The translations under genes were made by a program, and so were the position numbers. From the NCBI GenBank assembly GCA_965153355.1, contig OZ231127.1, positions 71,052,001-71,116,000 of the forward strand: a stretch of 64,000 nucleotides of DNA. Reading direction: 5' to 3'. Of this stretch, positions 56,137-64,000 are shown one piece after another; within the stretch, counting starts at the first letter, position 1; each line of letters starts with the position of its first letter. This stretch comes from Flaccisagitta enflata (Eukaryota > Chaetognatha > Sagittoidea > Aphragmophora). The notes beneath the pieces were generated by a model. It saw only the letters and a program-made list of their open reading frames with translations, searched no databases and was not told the origin of the DNA.

Positions 56137-56470
56137 AAATGCAATGCTTGTTTCTCCCTTTCCAATGCAATGCTTGTTTCTCCCTTTCCAATACAACGCT
56201 TGTTTCTCCCTTTCCAATCCAATGCTTGTTCCTCCCATTCCAATACAATGCTTGTTCCTCCCTTTCCAATGCAATGCTTGTTCCTCCCTTTCCAATGCAA
56301 TGCTTGTTCCTCCCTTTCCAATGCAATGCTTGTTCCTCCCTTTCCAATGCAATGCTTGTTCCTCCCTTTCCAATGCAATGCTTGTTCCTCCCTTTCCAAT
56401 GCAATGCTTGTTCCTCCCTTTCCAATGCAATGCTTGTTCCTCCCTTTCCCAATGCAATGCTTGTTCCTCC
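56137..56470 (+). repeat. Minisatellite, 26-bp unit, 13 copies
   Basis: Unit AATGCAATGCTTGTTCCTCC + CTTTCC, spacing exactly 26 bp except the last (27). Highly homogeneous in the middle, variant at the left. Long frames in all registers are by-products of the stop-free unit. Confidence 0.95.
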
Positions 56471-56602
56471 CTCTCCACCGCTCACAAATTTGATCTCGAA
56501 CACTTCCGTTGCGTGCATCTCTTTTGATCTTCCGCCTTCTTTTCCTTCTTTAACTTAATTCCAGTCGTCTTCTCTCCTTTGTTTTTTTTTGTCCGTTTCT
56601 CC

Positions 56603-57041
56603 TAGGAGTCGCCATAGTTAAGGATTTCGAATTAACTAGTTGATAGTTAAATAACTAAAGATTTCGCTAGTTAACTAGCTAGAATAGTTAAAAAATTTCA
56701 CCTTATAAAAGTCATAATTTACAGAAAATTGTCATCATTTTGATGTAATTTTTATGTCTATCAAAAGTTCCGGCATTGCTTTTACTGTTTGAGGTTAAAA
56801 ATCCTCAAGTTGTAATATTTCTCAGTTACAATCCAAATATTTTTCCTTGATATAAAAAAAATATATAAAAAAATTATGTCATTAAAAGGTAAAAAGGTGA
56901 TTTTACCCCATTTTTCCATAGAATTCATTAACTGTTTCAACTAGTTAATTTCTCATAGTTAACTATAGGTGATTATATATAGGTGATTTCAGAATTTTAA
57001 CTGGTTAACTAGCTAGTTAAAGTTAACTATTGCGAGTCCTA
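56603..57041. mobile_element. Short hAT-like element
   Basis: TAGGAGTCGCCATAGTTAA at the left, complement of TAGGACTCGCAATAGTTAA at the right, exact 8-bp duplication GTTTCTCC. Rich in AGTTAACTAG inverted motifs. 439 bp, no coding. Confidence 0.88.
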
Positions 57042-57800
57042 GTTTCTCCTCTTCTTTTTTGTCCCTTTGTCCTCTTTTTACTTTGTCCTTTTCTCCTTTT
57101 CTTACTTAGTCCTTTTCTCTTCTTTTCTGTCTCTAATCTTCTTTTTTTGTGTTTGCGTTTAGTCTCCTTTTCTATTTGTGCCTTTCAGTCACCTCTTCTT
57201 TTTTTCGATTTTTCTATTTATTCTTCTGCCATTAGTATCCTTGTCAGTACTTCTTATACTTCTTGTACATTTCAAGGCTTTACTGTGCCTTTTTTGTCTC
57301 CTCTTCTTTTTGTACCTTTTCTTTTTCTTAGAAAACGATTGTAAAAGATGCAGCGATTTGCCAATCAACGCACTGGTCAACTTTAAAATCTTAGGGTTCT
57401 TACCATGAACTGAGTGAAATGAGTTGTCATGTATCTGTCCTTGCTTTTGCTATCATTTGCTATTATTTGCTATCATGTGCTATCATTTGCTATCATCTTC
57501 TTTCTCCTATTTTTCATCGTTTTTCCTTGTTCCTTACTTTTCTTTTTTGATATTCTTGCTCTGCCTGATACTTTTTTTTGCCTGCATATCAAAATCATTT
57601 CTTTTCTCCTCTCTACTTTGCTTTTTTCACAGCCCTTTTTTTTTCTTCTCATATCTTGTTCTTTTCTTCCCTCTCCTTTTTTACGTTTTTGCTCTTCCTC
57701 TGCCAGTGGATTTTTTCTCTTTTATTTCTTCAACTGAATTCAAAGCATCTTTTCTCCATCTTTTTTCCTTCCAATTGAGTCGGGATCTCCCCTTCCTCTA

Positions 57801-58396
57801 ACTATGGCAAAGAAAAAAAGCGAACACTTTATTTTGCTAGTTTCTGCTTAACTATGGGCCTGAACCATAGAAAATCCATGACCGTTTTAAAGCTCTGCAA
57901 AAAATCTTCCAAACGCGACGTTGCTGGTCATTGTAGCTTTATTCGTTTAGAAATGGCAATGGTTTGAAGAAAAAAATCGCTGATTGAAAAAAGTGCTTAT
58001 TTCAATTCTTTTTCAATGACGAATTTTAGTCTTTCTGTTTTTGTCCATTATGCAGCTCAGGATTATCGTAGCTACTCGTTATCCATGAGCAAATTAAAGA
58101 GCTTCAAATTTTCTTTAAAATGGCGCCAAGAACGAATTAATAACTCAATGCGTTCAATTTTTATGTTAGGATAAAGATAACCCATGAAAATGGTGTAATG
58201 AATTTCCAAATTCTTGACCACCTGTCTTCATTCTTATGCCATTTCTAAACGGACAGAGCTAGAACATCCAGCAAGGTCTCACTTGAAAGATCTTTCGCAG
58301 ATCTTTAAAATGGTCATGGATTTTGCTATGTTTTTCTCATTACTTGGATGTGAAACATTGACAAACAAGTTGTTCGCTTTTTTTTTTTGCCATAGT
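57801..58396. mobile_element. TA-flanked MITE
   Basis: ACTATGGCAAAGAAAAAAAG and complement, TA on both sides. Inner arms include TCTAAACG and ATTTTCTTTA-like blocks. Confidence 0.7.
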
Positions 58397-58494
58397 TATC
58401 ACTGTCTTTCACAGTATTTTTCTGAAATTATCTGTACTTCCTCTGTCTCTGTGTCTGTCTCTCTTACCACTCAGGCACTATCGCTGTCTTTCAC

Positions 58495-58692
58495 ACTTTT
58501 TAGTCGCGTGAACGCGACTCTACAACACGCTTTGTCCGTTGGTCGGTTGGTCGGTCAGTCGGTCACGTTTTACTTTTTTTATGATTTTATTTCTTTGACC
58601 CCACTGCTCTTGCCCAAATGGTCTAGTGACCCCAGATATGGCCCCTGCCCACCCGCACATGACTTCGGTAGCCGTGTATCCGGCCTTGTTTC
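58495..58692 (-). mobile_element. HT element, subfamily A
   Basis: GTCGCGTGAACGCGAC, CAACACGCTTTGTCCG, GGTCGGTTGGTCGGTCAGTC, TTTACTTTTTTTATGATTTT, GGCCCCTGCCCACCCGCAC and GTGTATCCGGCCTTGTTT. Confidence 0.88.
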
Positions 58693-59104
58693 TTTACTTC
58701 TCTGTAACATCTGTGCCTCTGTCCCTGTCTCTGTCTGATTGTCTGATTGTCTGTGTGTTCGTGATTCTGTTTATCTTCATCCCTCTCTGTCTATCTGCCT
58801 CTCTGTCTCTCTCTCCTTTAAGTTCTCTTTCTTTCCCATTTTCTGACGTGCTGCATTTCTATCTGTTCGTCTATGTGTTCTATCTGTCTATGTGTTACCA
58901 TATATGTTTTGTCCGAAGGGCCGCTTTGAATGTCTGTCTTTCCCCGCTGTTTCTTCTCCCTAATCTGATTCACCTCTTCCTCCTTTTCTCCTCTTTTTTC
59001 TTCTTCCTCCTCTTCCTCCACGTCTCCCCACACGGCACAAAACTCTCCTTTATCAATGAGAGAGATGGAAAAATGAAAATTTGAAATTTGAAAAAGAGTA
59101 GAAT

Positions 59105-59451
<347 letters not shown>

Positions 59452-59519
59452 GCAAGTAGACGCACTTATACATTATGCGCATTATCTACCCATATATGTT
59501 AATGAACACCCATCATGTA

Positions 59520-60025
59520 CAGTTTGACTTACACCCAAGAGTAATTGTAATCCGCCCATAACAGATTTGAATCTTTCTATGAGATTTTCTTTTGTTTCTT
59601 TTAAATTGCAGATCGCCCCAGATCATTTGAAAAAGCTTTACTGCCTTTAGACTAGGTAATAAAGAAATTAAAATTACATCCGAAAAATAACTTTGATTTA
59701 AAGAAAAACAAAAACTAAAGCATTCTTATTTCGATCTGTGGTAATTGGCTTATATTTCATCTCTCAAAACAATCTACTGCAATATTTGTGATTCAACTAG
59801 GTAAGCTAGTATCTTTTGGTATAGGTTTGTTTCGACTAAGATTTTAGCATTTTATAGAAACGATCATGAATTATTGCAGATGTTGGCAGTATTTTAAATA
59901 AATAATGGCAGTATTTTAAAAAAGTATTGGCAATATTTACAAGGAATATTGGCAGTATAAGAAATCCGCCTTATACATATGAAATTTATTAGCCCTTTGA
60001 CATCCGTTATCACAGGGTTCAACTG
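59520..60025. mobile_element. Possible pogo-like element
   Basis: Right end is the complement of CAGTTGAACCCTGTGATAAC; left end CAGTTTGACTTACACCC is diverged. TA on both sides. Confidence 0.4.
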
Positions 60026-60566
60026 TATGATAAAGGATTCAGCGATACCAAAAAAGGGAAAGTGGCGGAATGTCGTTGACACAAGCATAAGGAACGGAAA
60101 AAAGGAGACTCGCGGCGATGAAAAGAAATCAATCATTTTTCCCCAGAATGCTCAGGTGTTGTTCGTGGAAAGTGCCGTGTATGCTCGTGTACAGTTTCTG
60201 CAAAATGCTGCCAACTCTCATCGGCCAAGAATTTATTTACATACGAAAACATAAGCACGGTTCGTATGAGTATCAGATGAAGTTTTGTTCAGCGCAAATC
60301 TAAATTCGCATCCAGAGTTCCTCCGCTGGTTTGTCTGTCACTTTTTTACGACCTTCCACCGGCACATCCGTCTGTAACATCATTCCTAATTATTATTTTC
60401 TTTGTTTATGACCGTAACAGCGTAAGTGTACATAATCAGGCAAAACATGAGTCTGGATTAATGGTCAACTCGACCCGCCTAACTGATACCCGTTGGCAAA
60501 TATTTATCCCATTACAGGACATTGGACCCATGCTATGCCCATATTTCTCACTTATAATAAGTTATA

Positions 60567-61131
60567 CTACCTAGGACAAAACTCTTCGTTCACCTATAAA
60601 CAGTGATAACTATACTTTTAGTAAGAATAGGTAGGGAAAATTTGTGAGAATCAAAAACTACTTCGAAAGATCTATCATTTGGGACTAATCCCGTTCCTGT
60701 GACTCAAACCGTTTAGAAATGACAGCGATTTGAGGATGAACACCCTTTTCTAAAAATGGCAAAAATAACAGAGTTGTTACAGTTTTTGTTGGCGTGATTG
60801 TCAACACTCAAAATTTGGTATTTTCTTTGTAGATTAAAGTTTTCATTAACAAGAGATTGTCCAACCAAGTTAGGATATCACTTCAGTTGAAAATCTATTA
60901 CTCATTTTATAACATCGAAAAAAGAAAGGGTGAGTGATATCAATTGAGTGGCGGTGAAAAAGTTGCATGTTAAAGCTCCACAAATAGTTACTACACCAAA
61001 TGGATGTGGTCTCACCCTAAGTAGGACATCAGATCAAGTACTGGAAAAGAGAAATCCCTCAGTTACTTAATATTTAATGAAGAATAAAGGAATATTTTCC
61101 TCAAGTGAACGAAGACTTTTGTCCTAGGTAG
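60567..61131. mobile_element. TA-flanked MITE
   Basis: CTACCTAGGACAAAACTCTT at the left; complement of CTACCTAGGACAAAAGTCTT at the right. TA on both sides. Confidence 0.8.
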
Positions 61132-61152
61132 TATCGTGTTGATTCCTGTCTT

Positions 61153-61154
<2 letters not shown>

Positions 61155-61233
<79 letters not shown>
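61155..61233 (+). repeat. (CT)n microsatellite
   Basis: About 78 bp of CT. Confidence 0.95.
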
Positions 61234-61238
<5 letters not shown>

Positions 61239-61312
61239 GTGATTATACATGAGCCCACAAAGTGAAAGGTTATTGCCTTCAATCCATAACTTTCCAGTAA
61301 CGGAACATTCTA

Positions 61313-61400
61313 AGTTGTGGACACGCAACATTAAAAGAGGCTTTGTCTGTCCGTTCGTCGGTCCGTCCATCTGTGGTGATCCAGTCGAAAAGTGAGCATT
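61313..61400 (-). mobile_element. HT element fragment, subfamily C
   Basis: GTTGTGGACACGCAAC, AAAAGAGGCTTTGTCTGTCC, GTCGGTCCGTCCATC and GATCCAGTCGAAAAGTG. The other end is missing. Confidence 0.5.
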
Positions 61401-61866
61401 TTTGAGCAACGTTCCTAAAAAATTCTTACCAGTGCACTTGGCTTAACGTGATATATGGCGTATTTTGTCAATACCAATGACTGATGCGTTCCTTGTAAAG
61501 AGAGAACAAAAAAGAGTACAAAATTCGCTCCCCCTCCCCTTCGACTCTTGGATACAGGTTTATAGTAATATGGTGTTGTGGTTGACTGATGACTGATTAG
61601 GGTTCGATGGGGTGGCAAAGCAATGCTGACAGACACATTCAAGTACGGATAATTGAGAGGGTTCAGTGCTCGTGACTAAAACGATCTGAAATTTACCACC
61701 GACCAAAATAAAAGACCAAGTTTTTAAGAAAGATCAAAGCCACCTTTGCCGAGCAAGACAAATCGCGTCTTTTCAGCTTATCTCAGTCCCAAATGTGTCT
61801 GAAATGAGATGGCAGAGAAACATGTACCATCTATTCACTTTTTGAGAGGGGTGGGGGTGGGGAAAG

Positions 61867-62006
61867 GGTGGCATGCATGCAACTCTTTAAGCTGCTTTGT
61901 AAGTTAGTTCGTCTTTCCATATAACCAAGCAATTTCTATAAAGATTTTGATTTCCTTTGCCCAATCGTAAGCGACTGCTTCTTGTTCTTGTATCCGGCCT
62001 TGTTTT
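61867..62006 (-). mobile_element. HT element, diverged
   Basis: GTGGCATGCATGCAAC hairpin, GCTGCTTTGTAAGTTAGTTC, TTGCCCAATCGTAAGCGACT and TTGTATCCGGCCTTGTTTT. Confidence 0.6.
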
Positions 62007-62009
62007 CAA

Positions 62010-62732
62010 TAATGATTTCTTTTTTTTTTTCTCTTTAAATCACGTCTTCCATTCTCAAAAGGTCCACAGTTTATCTCTGTGAGTCAGTTCCAAAGACGAA
62101 AGTCTTTCTCCTTGTTTCCTTATTTGCTTTCTTTTTTTTTCTTCATTTTTATCTATTCCCTATTGATGGAGCAGCCCTAAATTTGCCGATGACCTTTGTT
62201 TCTTGTCTTTCAGTCGCAAAGTAGGAGAGAAGCTGTGTTTGTCCATCCATCAATCCACCTGTTGGCCAATCTGTATGCCTATTGGTAACTCGCGTTTCCG
62301 CCATCGCCCGCCCCGTTTCCTTGGGGAGCTTGCTTTCTAATATGGAAAGGAAAAATGAAGTTCTTGGCACTAATATCATACCATGATCATTATATTTTTT
62401 CATCATCATATTTAACATGAGGTGCAATATGCTTGAACGATAGATGAATGTAATAACGGCATCGGATGTAGCCATAGAGCAAAATAGTCTTTTAATCTTG
62501 AATACTTGATGATGCGGTTATCAAACCAGAATGAGAACCACTGACCATATAAATCTATTGCGTGCCTCAGTCTTTGAATTGAGTCTGTTGCTGGGGGTAT
62601 GCACGTGACTCGTGGTCTCTCTCTTTAGTTTAGCTTTGTCTCTCTCATTCTCTCTGTCTCCTTCTTCCAAGCTCTATCTCAATTACTGCCACTGTCTGTG
62701 TCTGTGTCTGTCTGTGTCTGTCTCTGTCTGTC

Positions 62733-62782
<50 letters not shown>

Positions 62783-63510
62783 ATGGTGAATCTCATTCCC
62801 TTTAATCCCATAGAATCGTTCATTGTCCTCTTTTTTCCAGTCTTGCGACCTTTTAGAAGAAAGGAACGAACGTTCCATTAATCTTTTTGTTCTTTTTTGT
62901 TCAATTTTTTGTTCTTTCTATCTTTCCATTTTCTCTTGTTTTGTTTCATTATAGTGCTATCATTCGTCTATTAATTGTATTGTGACTTGGCATGCCTGAG
63001 ATTGGTTTTCCGTCTGTCTGTTGGGTTATCTGTTCATCAAGATCAATCGCACCAATAAGACTGGATACATGACTGTTAAGCAGTAGCTTGTACAATTGTG
63101 GTTTTTCGGGTGCTGTTATTCCCGGGAACCACCATTTTGAACGATTATAGTCGATTATACGTCCTCCAAATTTTTGCACAATTTACCTACCAATCTACAG
63201 ACATTCCCATCTACCTACCAACAGATAAACCCACTTTTGGAGTCGCTTAGCAAGCAATTAGGCTGTTTTTTCCGTTTATCTACACTTTATCAATCGAGTG
63301 GCCATTGCTTCCTCCCTCATGGATCCATGACCATCTGCCGTCCATTTCTATCTGTTCTTCCCTTTCCATTTCTACCGTTGATTCTGTACATCTTTACCTC
63401 TCGTCTTTCCGGGCTTTCTTTCATAGAGCTTGCACAGCGTCCATCTTTTTTCCATTTTCTCTTTCTCTTTTTCATTAACAGTCAATGGACGTAATAGGTA
63501 TATTCATCAT
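62010..63510. other. Pyrimidine-rich non-coding stretch
   Basis: (CT)n at 62738-62780 and scattered CTGT. No exon with convincing borders. AGTCGCTTAGCAAGCAATTA at 63241 looks like a lone HT hairpin. Confidence 0.45.
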
Positions 63511-63743
63511 ACTTTTAGCTTTGATCCAACTTACTGATAAAAACAAAATCTTGTATGTAACAACTTGTGGTTGAACTTACAGGCGGCTGTAATGTTACAA
63601 AATTGAGGCATTATAGCCGGCTATAATACAAACAACCAATTATTTCAAACAACATTTTATCAATTACCAGATGTAATTTCAATAACTGATTGTTGTTTAC
63701 AGTATTTTGTTTATGACCAGTATGTTGGATCAAAATCGACTGT
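63511..63743. mobile_element. Decayed relative of the 19753-20265 MITE
   Basis: GCTTTGATCCAACTTACTG at the left and TATGTTGGATCAAAATCGAC at the right mirror that element's inner arms. Outer TIR lost. Confidence 0.5.
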
Positions 63744-63757
63744 ATGATATATATACC

Positions 63758-64000
63758 CAGGCTTGAAATTAGTCTTTCTTCTGAGCGTGCACGCCGGGCA
63801 CGCCTCCCAAAATTTTAGCAAACCCGACAGGAAAAGAGCGTGCCCGGTAAAAAAGGTTGTTTTACCAAACTTCTAACCACACATTTTTTCTGAAGCCTTC
63901 AAATGAGATAGAGATAGCTACTAGTGAAATAACTACAACGTTCTTAATTTTGGAGCGTTTTGATGCATTGATTAGAAATAAAGTTAGGCTAAGCTTAATT
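63758..64000. mobile_element. hAT-like element, left end, cut by window edge
   Basis: CAGGCTTGAAATTAG, GAGCGTGCACGCCGGGCACG and the next 200 bp nearly match 36457-36700 base for base. Confidence 0.85.

Noticed and set aside
60030-60310. Three overlapping open frames in a less AT-rich block
   Set aside because: No frame shows a domain, and no donor fits the minus-strand reading that resembles an N-terminus (MFSYVNKFLADESWQHF).

Overview
This is nuclear DNA from an animal, most likely an invertebrate. It has introns with GT/AG borders, one multi-exon gene, very dense microsatellites and many transposon relics. I could not identify the species. No bacterial-style gene cluster, rRNA, tRNA or CRISPR array was seen, and almost all long open frames are translations of (CT)n, (GA)n, (CA)n, (CTT)n or (CTTT)n.

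Gene. The left 11.5 kb carries, on the minus strand, a broken-up protein gene of the SMYD4 type (SET + MYND zinc finger lysine methyltransferase). Nine exons or exon candidates can be laid out by frame, phase and similarity to the family as remembered. In transcript order they are 11504-11348, 7190-7131, 5521-5255, 4399-4239, 3794-3703, 1928-1783, 941-754, 492-306 and 135-1. Together they carry the end of the TPR region, a low-complexity linker, the first SET block, the complete MYND finger, the helical insert and the SET NHSC motif, where the window edge cuts the gene. The N-terminal TPR exons were not found; a candidate exon at 46155-46064 might belong upstream. The introns are filled with mobile elements and minisatellites.

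Repeats. The rest of the window, and the introns, are a palimpsest of (i) a very abundant dispersed family that I call HT (hairpin-tail) elements, about 40 copies on both strands; (ii) hAT-like elements with 8-bp target duplications (10101-11082, 14089-15493, 36457-37560, 56603-57041, probably 12836-15588, and a cut copy at 63758); (iii) long foldback elements with 8-10 bp duplications of the Mutator-like kind (1993-2686, 16301-16652, 40026-40657; 25014-25636 is flanked by 14-bp direct repeats); (iv) MITEs flanked by TA (998-1588, 19753-20265, 27541-27949, 28556-29153, 30662-30882, 57801-58396, 60567-61131); (v) other foldbacks; (vi) minisatellites and satellites at 4395-4945, 11590-12065, 17520-18975, 35050-35320, 39058-39600, 48950-49380 and 56137-56470; and (vii) microsatellites throughout.

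HT elements are the most interesting feature. On their sense strand they read ACAAGGCCGGATACACGGC, then two GGGCAGG(G/A)GC boxes, an (ACCG/ACGG)n tract, and a short hairpin followed directly by an A-run. The hairpin stem differs between subfamilies but stays paired (GTCGC/GCGAC, GTTGC/GCAAC, GTGCG/CGCAC, GATGC/GCATC and others). One copy (53791-53925) is 5'-truncated and lies between exact 55-bp direct repeats. This points to a SINE-like retroposon whose 3' hairpin is kept by selection. All family names come from pattern reading and memory; no search was run.
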